This document shows positions 8,834 to 18,379 of a stretch of DNA of 64,000 nt, one piece after another. The notes under the pieces are model-generated. The model worked only from the letters and a program-made list of their open reading frames with translations, was not told the origin of the DNA and made no database searches. How positions within the stretch are numbered: the stretch's first letter is position 1; every line of letters starts with the position of its first letter. This DNA is from Acidobacteriota bacterium (lineage in GTDB: Bacteria > Acidobacteriota > Terriglobia > Bryobacterales > Bryobacteraceae). The stretch is from positions 94,891 to 158,890 of the forward strand of contig CANIVU010000004.1 in assembly GCA_947470805.1 (NCBI GenBank), written 5' to 3'. The position numbers were made by a program, and so were the translations under genes.

Positions 8834-9208
8834 TTAGTGGCCGTGCGTGGCCGCTTCGGGACGCAACGTCTCCGCGTAGCCAAGAAGGGTGTCGTAGTCG
8901 AGCGTCACCAACGTCTTTTCGACGTCATCGCCCGTTGTAATCATTTTTTTTAGATGCAGCGCCGCAATCCGGCTCACCCACGGATCGGTCACCGGTTGCT
9001 CGGTGGCGTGGCTCGCCTGGAGCAGCATCTTGTGCGGCAGAGCGATGATCTTCTCTTCATGGATGTCGCCGCAGGTGATCTCAAACTTCACATCCACGGT
9101 GTCGGCGTGGCGGATCGAGATTGCGTTCTGCGCCCAGCGGAACTCGGCTTTCCAGGTGGCGCCGAAGGGATCCGGCCCCGCTTCAAAGGTGCGGTAGTAT
9201 TCGCTCAT
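8834..9208 (-). CDS. Hypothetical protein
   Basis: MSEYYRTFEAGPDPFGATWKAEFRWAQNAISIRHADTVDVKFEITCGD...; coding-like composition. Confidence 0.7.
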   Translation of the reverse strand: MSEYYRTFEAGPDPFGATWKAEFRWAQNAISIRHADTVDVKFEITCGDIHEEKIIALPHKMLLQASHATEQPVTDPWVSRIAALHLKKMITTGDDVEKTLVTLDYDTLLGYAETLRPEAATHGH

Positions 9209-9259
9209 GCATCCGCTATTGTAGCGGTCATTTCCAACGGGGTTCAATAGGCCTTTTGC

Positions 9260-10045
9260 TTATGGCCGCCCGTTCAGCAACCCACGCGCCCCCAGCCACT
9301 CGTGGAACCGGATCAACCACTCCTTCACCGGGCCCTTCATCTCGGCCCGCAACCCGAATCCGTGCCCCACCCCGCTGTACACATGCATCTCCGCCGAAAC
9401 CCCCGCTTTCTTCAGCGCCAGGTACAACTCCGGCAGCCCCTGCGAAATGTTCTGCCGGTCGTTCTCCCCGCACACCAGGAACGCCGGCGCCGTCTCTTTC
9501 GTCAACGCCATGTTCTTTGGAATCGCCGGATAAATCAGCGCCTGGAACGCCGGCCGTGCCGCATGAACCCCGGCCAACGCCGCCAACTCTCCCCCCGCCG
9601 AAAACCCCATCACGCCCACCTTCGCCGGATCAACCTTCCACTCCGCTGCCCGCGCCCGCACCACTTCCAATGCCTTCAACGTATCGTTCAACGCATCGCC
9701 CTCAATCGTGTACTTCGAATCTTTTTCCCGCGCCAACCGGTACTTCAACACGAACGCCGCCACGCCGTGGTCGCTCAGCCACCGGGCCACGTTGTGCCCC
9801 TCGTGGTCGGTCCACATCTCCCGGTGCCCGCCGCCCGGCGCGATGATCACCGCCGCCCCCGTCGGCATCGCCGGCAGGTACGGCGTAATCGTGGGCCGGT
9901 GCACGCTCGAAACCACCCGCTCCCCGTGTGGCGGCGCCAGTCGCGTCACCTCCGCCGGCGCGTCGGCATTCATGCCGGGAAACAGGATCACCTCGGCGCC
10001 CGGATTGGCCGCCAGCAACGGAATCGCGAACAGTAAGAATCGCAT
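9260..10045 (-). CDS. Secreted alpha/beta hydrolase (acetyl-esterase/BD-FAE-like)
   Basis: Signal MRFLLFAIPLLAANPGAEV; IIAPGGGHREMW, GVMGFSAGGELAAL nucleophile elbow, GVGHGFG. Confidence 0.85.
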   Translation of the reverse strand: MRFLLFAIPLLAANPGAEVILFPGMNADAPAEVTRLAPPHGERVVSSVHRPTITPYLPAMPTGAAVIIAPGGGHREMWTDHEGHNVARWLSDHGVAAFVLKYRLAREKDSKYTIEGDALNDTLKALEVVRARAAEWKVDPAKVGVMGFSAGGELAALAGVHAARPAFQALIYPAIPKNMALTKETAPAFLVCGENDRQNISQGLPELYLALKKAGVSAEMHVYSGVGHGFGLRAEMKGPVKEWLIRFHEWLGARGLLNGRP

Positions 10046-10076
10046 CTCGCGATAGCGTATCAGTTAGCCTGAGAGG

Positions 10077-10820
10077 GTGAGTAGCTACCGCGAGGATCTC
10101 GCCCATATCAACGACGCCGGCTTCTCCGACTTCGCCCACGGCGCCTCCCCCGGCCTCCTCGCCCTCCTCCGCCGCGAAGGTGTAAAAAACGGTCTAGTGG
10201 TCGATCTCGGCTGCGGCAGCGGCCACTGGGCCCGAACTCTCACCGACGCCGGCTACGAAGTCCTAGGCGTCGATCTCTCCCCCGCCCAAATCCAACTCGC
10301 GAAGCAACGAGCCCCCAACGCCCGCTTCGAAACCGAGTCCCTGCTAACCGTCGCCATCCCAGCCTGCAACGCCATCACCGCCATTGGCGAGATCGTCAAC
10401 TACCAGTTCGATCCCAAACACTCCCGCGCGGCCCTGTCCCGCCTCTTCCGCCATGCCTACAAGGCCCTCCGCCCCGGCGGCGTGTTCATTTTCGACATCG
10501 CCACCCCCGCCCGCGTCCCGGCCGAAGTCCCCGCCAACTACTGGAAGGAAGGAGCCGACTGGTCGATCCACGTCGAAGTCGACGGCAACCCCGCCAGCCA
10601 CTGGCTAACCCGAAAAATAGTAACCTTCCGAAAAGGCAAGGAAGGACACTACCGTCGCAGTGAGGAAACCCACCGCCTCCGCCTCCTGGAGCCCTCGGAA
10701 ATCTCGGCGGAGCTAACGTCAATCGGCTTCCAAACGAAAGTCCAACCCAACTACGGCCGTTTCCGTCTCTACCCCGGCCTGCAAGCCTTAATCGCCCGCA
10801 AGCCCTCAGTCAATTCCTAG
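10077..10820 (+). CDS. Class I SAM-dependent methyltransferase
   Basis: VVDLGCGSGHWARTLTDAGYEVLGVDLSPAQI motif I/II; GTG start. Confidence 0.88.
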   Translation: MSSYREDLAHINDAGFSDFAHGASPGLLALLRREGVKNGLVVDLGCGSGHWARTLTDAGYEVLGVDLSPAQIQLAKQRAPNARFETESLLTVAIPACNAITAIGEIVNYQFDPKHSRAALSRLFRHAYKALRPGGVFIFDIATPARVPAEVPANYWKEGADWSIHVEVDGNPASHWLTRKIVTFRKGKEGHYRRSEETHRLRLLEPSEISAELTSIGFQTKVQPNYGRFRLYPGLQALIARKPSVNS

Positions 10821-10840
10821 GTGACTGTCACCCAGGAATT
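10812..10840. repeat. Palindromic intergenic element, copy A
   Basis: AATTCCTAGGTGAC-T-GTCACCCAGGAATT between convergent genes; one mismatch in the stem. Confidence 0.85.
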
Positions 10841-10846
10841 ATCCGG

Positions 10847-11446
10847 CTACCGCCCGCCCCGAATCAACGACAAGAACTCATCCCGCGTATCTTTCCGCTC
10901 CCGAAACTCGCCCAGCATCGAACTCGTCACCGTCGACGAATGCTGCTTCTCCACCCCGCGCATCATCATGCAAAAATGCTGCGCCTCGCAAGCCACCGCC
11001 ACACCCTTCGGCTTCAAAATATCCATCAGCGTCTGCGCAATCTCCTGCGTCATCCGCTCCTGCACCTGCAATCGCCGCGCGAAAACATCCACAATCCGCG
11101 GAATCTTGCTCAGCCCGATCACTTTCCCATTCGGGATATACGCCACATGCGCCTTCCCATAAAACGGCAGCATATGGTGCTCGCACATGCTGAAGAACTC
11201 AATGTCCTTCACGATCACCATCTCGTCGTAATCCACGGAAAACAGCGCGCCATTCACCAGCTTCGGAATGTTCTCGGTATACCCGCCGGTTAAAAACTTC
11301 AACGCCTTTTCCACGCGCTCCGGCGTGCGCTGCAGTCCTTCGCGTTCCGGGTCTTCCCCCAAACCGCTCAGTATCGCCCGGACGCTCTCGGAAATCTTGC
11401 CAGCCTGCGGAAGGGGCATCGATTGGACTACACCTTTTCTCTTCAT
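10847..11446 (-). CDS. folE: GTP cyclohydrolase I
   Basis: [21 protein letters not shown]...[59 protein letters not shown]. Confidence 0.96.
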   Translation of the reverse strand: MKRKGVVQSMPLPQAGKISESVRAILSGLGEDPEREGLQRTPERVEKALKFLTGGYTENIPKLVNGALFSVDYDEMVIVKDIEFFSMCEHHMLPFYGKAHVAYIPNGKVIGLSKIPRIVDVFARRLQVQERMTQEIAQTLMDILKPKGVAVACEAQHFCMMMRGVEKQHSSTVTSSMLGEFRERKDTRDEFLSLIRGGR

Positions 11447-11874
11447 ACGACCTCTTCGATGACGGAAAGTTCGATCGAGTTCCTTTTTGTTTCCTGGACC
11501 CGTATATGCACCAGGGCAGGGAAGCCCGCCGGCCAGGCGGCGCGCAGGCGTTCCTGAATCGCAACGGCCACGTTCTCCGTCGTCGCCGTAATCCCGGCAT
11601 ACTCGGGCACGTCGAAGTTCAAGTACTTGTGATCGTACACGGAAACCACCTGCCTCTGGAGCAACTCATCCAGCGCCCCCGGCGGCACCACCATCCCCGT
11701 CTCCGGGTCAACGGCGCCCTCCACCGTCACAGCCACCACATAATTGTGCCCGTGCCCGTGCGGGTTGTTACAACGGCCATATAACCGCTGGTTTTCCTCG
11801 TCACTCAACTCCGGCGCATGCAGCCGATGCGAAGCGCTGAACCGGTATGTATGGGTCAACCGCAGCGTCGCCAT
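11443..11874 (-). CDS. 6-pyruvoyl-tetrahydropterin synthase / 6-carboxytetrahydropterin synthase family
   Basis: [44 protein letters not shown]; catalytic Cys present. Confidence 0.92.
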   Translation of the reverse strand: MATLRLTHTYRFSASHRLHAPELSDEENQRLYGRCNNPHGHGHNYVVAVTVEGAVDPETGMVVPPGALDELLQRQVVSVYDHKYLNFDVPEYAGITATTENVAVAIQERLRAAWPAGFPALVHIRVQETKRNSIELSVIEEVV

Positions 11875-12284
11875 TACTTCCCGAAATAATCCACAAACGT
11901 GTCTTCGGTCTCGTACAACCGCACCGCGTGCAGCCGCGCGGCCGTCCCTTCGAACTGAGGCGCCAGCCGCCCCCAGATCTCAATCGCCAGATTCTCTGTC
12001 GTCGGAATCACCTTGTCGAACGGCGGCACTTCAAAATTCAAATGGCGGTGATCCATCGGGTCGATGACTTCCCGCATCATGATGTCTTTCAGATCTTTCA
12101 GATCGAAAATCATCCCCGTCACAGCGTCCGGCGTCCCCTCCAACGCCACTTCCAGCACATAATTGTGCCCGTGCCCGTTCGGATTCGCCGCGGCGCCATA
12201 CAGCCGCACGTTCTCTTCTTCGGAAAAGTTGGGGTTCCGGCAAATGTGGGAGGCGGAAAATTCAGCGCGGCGGGAAATGATCAT
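11874..12284 (-). CDS. PTPS/QueD family paralog lacking the catalytic Cys
   Basis: MIISRRAEFSASHICRNPNFSEEENVRLYGAAANPNGHGHNYVLEVALEG; start at 12284, inside the longer track ORF. Confidence 0.88.
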   Translation of the reverse strand: MIISRRAEFSASHICRNPNFSEEENVRLYGAAANPNGHGHNYVLEVALEGTPDAVTGMIFDLKDLKDIMMREVIDPMDHRHLNFEVPPFDKVIPTTENLAIEIWGRLAPQFEGTAARLHAVRLYETEDTFVDYFGK

Positions 12285-12348
12285 GGCGGAAGATACTACT
12301 GCATTGGATTCGCGAGGGCGGGGAGACGATACACTAAAATTATAAGGG

Positions 12349-12879
12349 ATGGTCATGCAGAAATTCGGAATCGACAAAGCGCTCCGGCTGGGAATCCTGG
12401 TCCTGACGCTCGCCCTCGTGGCGGTAGTAGCCAGTACATTGAGAGAACACCTGGTCGTCGCGGGCGACTCCGCCCCCAGTTTCTCCGTCACCACCGATAC
12501 CGGCCGCAAAATCTCCACCAGTGACTTCGGCGGCAAAATTCTCGTCGTCAACTTCTGGGCCACCTGGTGCCCGCCCTGCATCGCCGAACTCCCGTCGCTC
12601 AACCAAATGGCGGCCGAAGTGAAGGGCTCGGGCGTCGTCGTCCTCGGCATCTCCGTCGACAAGGACAAGGCGGCCTACGACAAGTTCCTCAAAAAGGTGA
12701 AGCTCAACTTCGAGACCTCCCGCGACCCCGCCGCCGACATCTCCTCCGAATACGGCACCTTCAAATACCCCGAAACCTACGTCATCAACAGCGACGGCAA
12801 GGTGCTCGAAAAATTCATCGCCGACCAGCCCTGGACCGACCCTGCCATCATCACCCGCCTCAAGGGGTACGCCCGCTAA
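12349..12879 (+). CDS. TlpA family protein disulfide reductase
   Basis: GKILVVNFWATWCPPCIAELPSLNQMAAEVKGSGVVVLGISVDKD; N-terminal membrane anchor. Confidence 0.92.
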   Translation: MVMQKFGIDKALRLGILVLTLALVAVVASTLREHLVVAGDSAPSFSVTTDTGRKISTSDFGGKILVVNFWATWCPPCIAELPSLNQMAAEVKGSGVVVLGISVDKDKAAYDKFLKKVKLNFETSRDPAADISSEYGTFKYPETYVINSDGKVLEKFIADQPWTDPAIITRLKGYAR

Positions 12880-14309
12880 TGGTCGATATCGATACCAAAC
12901 GCTGGCTCCGCGCCATCGTCGGGGACAATAACGTCCTCGATACCGACATCGACCTCCGCCTCTACGAATACGATGGCGGCGTCGACAAACACCGCCCCGA
13001 AGCCGTCGTCTTCGTCAAAACCACCGATCACGTCGTCAAAGTCGTCAACCTCGCCCGCGAACGCGGTATCCCCTTTGTCGGCCGTGGCGCCGGGACGGGC
13101 TTGAGCGGTGGCGTCATCCCGCGCACCGGCGGCATCATGATCTCGTTCGCCAAAATGAACAAGATCGTCGAAATCGATCTCGAAAACGAACGCATCGTAG
13201 TCGAACCCGGCGTCGTCAATCTCGACGTCACCCTCGCCGTCCAGGGCCAGAAATACTTCTACGCGCCCGACCCCTCCAGCCAGCGCGCCTGCACCATCGG
13301 CGGCAACGTCGCCGAAAACGCCGGCGGCCCCCACACCCTCGCCTACGGCGTCACAACCAATCACGTCCTCGGCCTCGAAGCCGTCCTCCCCGATGGCTCC
13401 GTCATTCAGGTCGGCGGCAAAGCGCAGGACCCCGTCGGCTTCGATCTCGTCGGCCTCCTCACCGGTTCGGAAGGCACGATGGTGCTGGTCACCAAAATCA
13501 TCCTCCGCCTCATGCGCCAGCCCGAACTGGTCAAGACGACGCTCGCCATCTTCAACTCCGCCGACGAAGCCGGCAACACCGTCGCCGAAATCACCGCCCG
13601 CGCCATCACCCCCGTCGCCGTCGAAATGCTCGATGGCGTCATGCTCCGCATGGTCGAAGAGGCTACCCACGCCGGCTACCCGCTCGATGCCGCGGCCGTC
13701 CTCCTCATCGAACTCGAAGGCCTCAAAGAAGCGGTGGAAGAGCAAGTCGAACAAGTCCGCGAAGCCTGCTTCGCCTGCGGCGCCCGCGAGTTCCGCGTCG
13801 CGAAAGACGCCGTCGAACGCGACCTCCTCTGGAAGGGCCGCAAGAACGCTTTCGGCGCCGTCGGCCGATTGAGCCCCTACTACTACGTGCAAGATGGCGT
13901 CGTTCCCAGGACCCGCATTGCCGAGACTCTGCGCTTTATAGGGCAGGTAGGCGAAAAGTACGGCTTGACCATCTCCAACATCTTCCACGCCGGCGACGGC
14001 AACATGCACCCCATCATCCTCTTCGATGCCCGCAAACCCGGCGAACTCGAAAAGGCCCAGCATGCCGGCGAAGATATCCTGGCCTTCTGCATCTCCGTCG
14101 GTGGTTCCATCACCGGCGAACACGGCGTCGGCATGGAAAAAATGGAGCTCATGGAAAAACAGTTCGACCCCGACTCGCTCGACATGATCGGCTCGTTCAA
14201 GAACCTGTTTGATCCCACCTGTCTCCTCAACCCCGGCAAAGTGCTCCCCACCGGGCGAGGCTGCATGGAGATCCACCAGAAACCGCTTACCGAATCCAAC
14301 ATGCTCTAG
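12879..14309 (+). CDS. FAD-binding oxidase, GlcD/LldE-type
   Basis: FVGRGAGTGLSGGVIPRTGGIMISFAKMNKI...TIGGNVAENAGGPHTLAYG...GDGNMHPIILFD...GSITGEHGVGMEK; ATG overlaps the preceding TAA. Confidence 0.93.
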   Translation: MVDIDTKRWLRAIVGDNNVLDTDIDLRLYEYDGGVDKHRPEAVVFVKTTDHVVKVVNLARERGIPFVGRGAGTGLSGGVIPRTGGIMISFAKMNKIVEIDLENERIVVEPGVVNLDVTLAVQGQKYFYAPDPSSQRACTIGGNVAENAGGPHTLAYGVTTNHVLGLEAVLPDGSVIQVGGKAQDPVGFDLVGLLTGSEGTMVLVTKIILRLMRQPELVKTTLAIFNSADEAGNTVAEITARAITPVAVEMLDGVMLRMVEEATHAGYPLDAAAVLLIELEGLKEAVEEQVEQVREACFACGAREFRVAKDAVERDLLWKGRKNAFGAVGRLSPYYYVQDGVVPRTRIAETLRFIGQVGEKYGLTISNIFHAGDGNMHPIILFDARKPGELEKAQHAGEDILAFCISVGGSITGEHGVGMEKMELMEKQFDPDSLDMIGSFKNLFDPTCLLNPGKVLPTGRGCMEIHQKPLTESNML

Positions 14310-14323
14310 AAGGAGCAAGCGGT

Positions 14324-15439
14324 ATGAAAATTCTGTTGTTCCTCGCCGCCGCCGCCATCACCGTGGCGCAGTCGGTCCGTATCGACCCGCCCGTCATCAC
14401 GGCCTGTGAAAACGGTGCCTCCGGCCAGGCCACCATCTTTTGGGACGGCCGGGGCGTCGCCCCCGTCACCCTCTTCGCCGCCGACACGCCCATGACCGGC
14501 CAGGAACCCTCCACCGGCGCCGCCCGCACCGGTTCCTGGGTCACCGACGGCATGATCTTCACCCTCCGCAACTCCGCCGGCCAGGCCCTCGCCACCGCCC
14601 GCGCCGTCGTCAAGTGCGACGCCGGCGGCTGGTTCCCTCTCGATGTCGGTAATGAGTGGCACTTCCGCCGAAACGATCGTGTCGCCACCGGCAACCACTC
14701 CGTCTGGCGCGTCGTCCGTAAGGAACAGGTCAACGGCGTCACCTGGGCCGTCCTCTCCGGCACCCCCACCGACCTCACCCGCCTCCGCACCGACCCCGAA
14801 GGCCGCGTCTATACGCTGTCCACCGCCGGCGTCGAACGCCTCCTCCTCGACCCCACCGGCCTCCAACCCGGCATCTGGCAGGTCACCGCCCGCTCCCCCA
14901 TCGCCATCACCCTCGCCGGCGTCTTCAGCGAAGAGCTCACCTGGCTCGGAATCGTCCTCCCCCTCGCCCGCGACTCCGGCCGCCTCGCCCGCGGCGTCGG
15001 CCCGACGTACTATCAAGGCGATGTCATCGCCGGTTCCTCCGGCGGCTTCGGCGTCGGCTACACGCTCTTGGAAGCCGTGATCGGCGGCGCCCGTTTCGTC
15101 CCCAACTACCCGGCGGTGGAACTGTCACTCGAAACACAGGCAGTGAATATGGGGGTAAAAAGCGCACGGAATTGCGCGCTTCCGTGCTACTTCGTGGCCT
15201 GTTTCGGTGCCGATTCCCCCAACACCTACAAGCCGTGTATCGAAGCCAACGTCCGCGGCGCCGCCGGCCGCCTGACGCTCACCGACCCCACCGGTGCCAC
15301 GGTCTTTGAGTCCCCCGCAAACGGCTGGGTCCGCATTCCCCTCTACACCGCCCCGGCGACGCCATTCCCGCCCGGCCGATACACCGTCACCGCCACCGTC
15401 AACGGCAGCACCGCCACCCTCCCGCTGACAATCGAATAA
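14324..15439 (+). CDS. Hypothetical secreted protein
   Basis: Signal MKILLFLAAAAITVAQS; coding composition; no family recognised. Confidence 0.75.
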   Translation: MKILLFLAAAAITVAQSVRIDPPVITACENGASGQATIFWDGRGVAPVTLFAADTPMTGQEPSTGAARTGSWVTDGMIFTLRNSAGQALATARAVVKCDAGGWFPLDVGNEWHFRRNDRVATGNHSVWRVVRKEQVNGVTWAVLSGTPTDLTRLRTDPEGRVYTLSTAGVERLLLDPTGLQPGIWQVTARSPIAITLAGVFSEELTWLGIVLPLARDSGRLARGVGPTYYQGDVIAGSSGGFGVGYTLLEAVIGGARFVPNYPAVELSLETQAVNMGVKSARNCALPCYFVACFGADSPNTYKPCIEANVRGAAGRLTLTDPTGATVFESPANGWVRIPLYTAPATPFPPGRYTVTATVNGSTATLPLTIE

Positions 15440-15535
15440 ACGGCGGCCAGCCCTCCGGGACAGTCACCGCAATTACCGATTTTCTCCTACCCCATAACTC
15501 CTGCCCCGCCGCCCCCAAACAAAACTCTTGTAAGG

Positions 15536-15562
15536 AGGTGTACTGCGTGTCATGATACACCT
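15536..15562. promoter_or_regulatory. Candidate GntR/YtrA operator (AGGTGTA-N13-TACACCT) overlapping a promoter
   Basis: Arms 15536-15542 and 15556-15562; TTGTAA (15529) and ATGATA (15552) at 17-nt spacing; immediately upstream of the GntR gene. Confidence 0.55.
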
Positions 15563-15565
15563 GCG

Positions 15566-15952
15566 ATTCCCTTCCGGGTACAATTCCAGCCCGGACTACC
15601 TCTCTACGAGCAGGTGGTCTACGCCGCGAAAAAGGCCATCCTCGCCGGCCAACTCCGCTCGGGCGACCCCTTCCCCTCCGTCCGCGCCCTCAGCACCGCG
15701 CTCAAAATCAACCCCAACACCGCCCACAAAGTCCAACAAAATCTAATCGCCGAAGGCCTCCTCGAAGTCCTCCCCGGCATCGGCACGGTCGTCGCCAAAC
15801 GGCCCGTCTCCACCCGCGCTGAAAAGAACGAACTGCTCCAGGAAGAACTCGAAGAGCTGGTAGTCGAAGCAAAAAAACTCGGTCTCGAATTAAACGAAGT
15901 ACAAAAGGCACTCGCGGAACATTGGGTCCGCCTCGACGGAGGAAAACGATGA
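15566..15952 (+). CDS. GntR family (YtrA-type) transcriptional regulator; start codon unclear
   Basis: Frame reads (I)PFRVQFQPGLPLYEQVVYAAKKAILAGQLRSGDPFPSVRALSTALKINPNTAHKVQQNLIAEGLLEVLPGIGTVVA; first canonical in-frame start is GTG 15614. Confidence 0.88.
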   Translation: MPFRVQFQPGLPLYEQVVYAAKKAILAGQLRSGDPFPSVRALSTALKINPNTAHKVQQNLIAEGLLEVLPGIGTVVAKRPVSTRAEKNELLQEELEELVVEAKKLGLELNEVQKALAEHWVRLDGGKR

Positions 15953-16848
15953 GCAACCACGTAATCACCACCACCAATCTCGGCATGCGCTACGGCCGCC
16001 ACACGGTCTTGAACGGACTCAACCTCGAAGTCCCGCGCGGCAGCGTCTACGCCCTCGTCGGCTCCAACGGCGCCGGCAAAACCACCACCCTCCAAATCCT
16101 CATGAACCTCCTCCGCGGCCATACCGGCGCGGCCACCGTCCTCGGTGTCGACTCCCGCCATCTCACCGTCAAAGAATACGCCCGCATCGGCTACGTCTCC
16201 GAAGGCCAGGAGATGCCGGACTCCATGACCGTTGCTGAATTCCTCGCCTTCTGGCGGCCGTTCTATCCCAAATGGGACCCCGCCCGCGAACAGGAACTCC
16301 TCCAACTCCTCCGCCTTCCCCTCGACCGCAAATTGAAACACCTCTCCCGCGGCATGCGCATGAAGGCCGCCCTAATTAGCTCCCTCTCCTACCGCCCCGA
16401 ACTCATCGTCCTCGACGAACCCTTCAGCGGTCTCGACCCTCTCATCCGCGATGAATTCATCGAAGGCCTCCTCGCTCACGCCGACGAGTCGACAATTCTC
16501 ATCTCCTCCCACGACCTCGCCGAAATCGAAAGCTTCTCCAGCCACGTCGGCCTCCTCGAAGACGGCCACATGGCCTTCTCCGAAGAAACAACCACCCTCA
16601 CCAACCGCTTCCGCGAAATCGAAGTCCGCACCGAAATCGCCCAACTTCCCTCGAATCTCCCCAAAACCTGGGTCCGCGCCGAAACCACCGCCGCCCTCGT
16701 CCGCTTCGTCGAAACACAGTGGCACCCCGAACGCACCGCAAGCGAAATCAACGAAGTGTTCCCCACCGCCACCGCGTTCCAGGCCAACGCCATGCCCCTG
16801 CGCGCCATCTTCGTCGCCCTCGCCAAAGCCGCGAGGAAGGCGGCCTAG
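15949..16848 (+). CDS. ABC transporter ATP-binding protein
   Basis: LVGSNGAGKTTTLQIL Walker A, HLSRGMRMKAALISSLSYRPELIVLDEPFSGLD signature/Walker B; overlaps the GntR stop. Confidence 0.95.
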   Translation: MSNHVITTTNLGMRYGRHTVLNGLNLEVPRGSVYALVGSNGAGKTTTLQILMNLLRGHTGAATVLGVDSRHLTVKEYARIGYVSEGQEMPDSMTVAEFLAFWRPFYPKWDPAREQELLQLLRLPLDRKLKHLSRGMRMKAALISSLSYRPELIVLDEPFSGLDPLIRDEFIEGLLAHADESTILISSHDLAEIESFSSHVGLLEDGHMAFSEETTTLTNRFREIEVRTEIAQLPSNLPKTWVRAETTAALVRFVETQWHPERTASEINEVFPTATAFQANAMPLRAIFVALAKAARKAA

Positions 16849-16849
16849 T

Positions 16850-18379
16850 GTGCGCCACATCCTCCACATCGTAAGCAAGGACCTCCGCCAAGCCTGGCCC
16901 TACGGCGCCGCCGCGCTAGCCCTCCTCGTCGTAAACACAGCCAACTTCGCCCACGTCCTCGCCACCCGCGGCACCGAACAAGCCGCCGCCCTCGCCATCC
17001 AACTCCCGCTCGATTGGCTCCTCGCCATCACCTGGGCGCTCTACTACGGCGTCGTCCTCCTCGGCGACACCATCCCCGGCACCCGCCAGCATTGGATCTC
17101 CCGTCCCCTCCGCTGGCAGTCGCTCCTCGCCGCCAAACTCCTGCTGCTTCCCCTATTCGCCCTCCCCGTCGCCGCCGCCCATCTGGTCCAACTCAGCCTC
17201 CGCGGCTTCCCCCTCGCCGATCACGCCTCCCCCGTCATCGCCAACGCCCTCTGGCTCGTCTTCGCCGGTCTGCTCCCGGTCGCCGCCCTCGCCAGCCTCT
17301 GCCGCAACCTTCAACAACTCGCCCTCTGGATCCTCGCCCTCGCCGCCGGCATCCTCGCCGTCCAACAATGGGACCCCGCCCTGCCAACGACCCTGCAAGG
17401 TGTCGTCAACGATGTCACCGTCGCCGCCGTAATCCTCGCCTGCGCCGCCATCCTCCTCTGGCAATACGCCACCCGCCGCACCGCCCCGGCCCGCATCGCC
17501 ACCATCGCCCTCGCCTTCGTCATCGCCACCCTCCCCCACTGGCCCGCCGCCCTCTGGCGCACGCTGATCCACACCAAGGACAACCCCCTCACCCTCGCCC
17601 TCAGCCCGCCCATCGAATGGGACGGCGACGTCCTTCGTGTCCCCCTCCACGCCAGCCATCTGGCAACCAAATCCAAACTCAGACGGAACGATTGGCTCGT
17701 CCACATCTCCACCCGCGAAGTCGCCACCACCGACGTCCGTACCGTGGATGAGTATGAGTTCGGACAAGCCGGCGACCTCGGGCTCTCCACTCCGTCCGGC
17801 TTCCTCACCGACCACGCCGCCGAACCCGTCAACGTCGACATCACCGGCGAATTCACCGTCCTCTCCGAACCGCGCCACGCATCCGTCCCCACCCAAGGCG
17901 AACGTTTCCTCCTCGGCATCGGCCGCTGCCAGGGCTGGGTCGACAAGCTGCAAATCATCGAGTGTCAATCGGTCCTCGGCGCCGCCAACCGCCTGGAAAT
18001 CGTCCCCGTCTGGCAGATCGGCGTCGAACCGAACGCCAAAACATCCTCCCTCGCATCGTCCAGCGAACAGGCGCCACTCGGCCTCCTCCCGCACCTTCAC
18101 CCCATCGCCCTGCTCAGCGGAGACGTCTTCGTGAACTGGAGCGCCAAGTACCCCGAAATCCACCTCCGCACCCGCACACCCATCGCCCACATCCAGCGCT
18201 CCCTGCAACTGCGCGGCGTCAAACTGGTCGATCTTCTTCCCCAGCCCAAACCCCGCGAGTCCCAGGAAAACGAATCCTCCCCCCTCGGTGACGTCCTCAA
18301 GCCGCCCGTGCCCACACCCACCTCGCCAATTGCCGACTACTTCTCGCCGCACAGCGCACCAGCAAAGGCACCCCAATGA
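16850..18379 (+). CDS. ABC-2-like permease paralog 1 with extracytoplasmic domain
   Basis: VRHILHIVSKDLRQAWPYGAAALALLVV; multiple hydrophobic segments; GIGRCQGWVDKLQIIECQSVLG; IAHIQRSLQLRG C-terminus. True GTG start at 16850; earlier part of the track ORF is off-frame. Confidence 0.8.
   Translation: MRHILHIVSKDLRQAWPYGAAALALLVVNTANFAHVLATRGTEQAAALAIQLPLDWLLAITWALYYGVVLLGDTIPGTRQHWISRPLRWQSLLAAKLLLLPLFALPVAAAHLVQLSLRGFPLADHASPVIANALWLVFAGLLPVAALASLCRNLQQLALWILALAAGILAVQQWDPALPTTLQGVVNDVTVAAVILACAAILLWQYATRRTAPARIATIALAFVIATLPHWPAALWRTLIHTKDNPLTLALSPPIEWDGDVLRVPLHASHLATKSKLRRNDWLVHISTREVATTDVRTVDEYEFGQAGDLGLSTPSGFLTDHAAEPVNVDITGEFTVLSEPRHASVPTQGERFLLGIGRCQGWVDKLQIIECQSVLGAANRLEIVPVWQIGVEPNAKTSSLASSSEQAPLGLLPHLHPIALLSGDVFVNWSAKYPEIHLRTRTPIAHIQRSLQLRGVKLVDLLPQPKPRESQENESSPLGDVLKPPVPTPTSPIADYFSPHSAPAKAPQ

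Noticed and set aside
10821-11162. ORF starting MTVTQELS... (also at 47524 minus)
   Set aside because: Start is created by the palindromic repeat copies A and C; antisense to folE/rlmN, not a protein family.
12876-14318. 480-aa minus-strand ORF antisense to the GlcD-type oxidase
   Set aside because: Mirror of codon bias; no recognisable domain, and the + strand has diagnostic FAD-oxidase motifs.
15451-15475. GGGACAGTCACCGCAATTACC as a fourth copy of the palindrome family
   Set aside because: Only part of one arm matches and no inverted partner is present.
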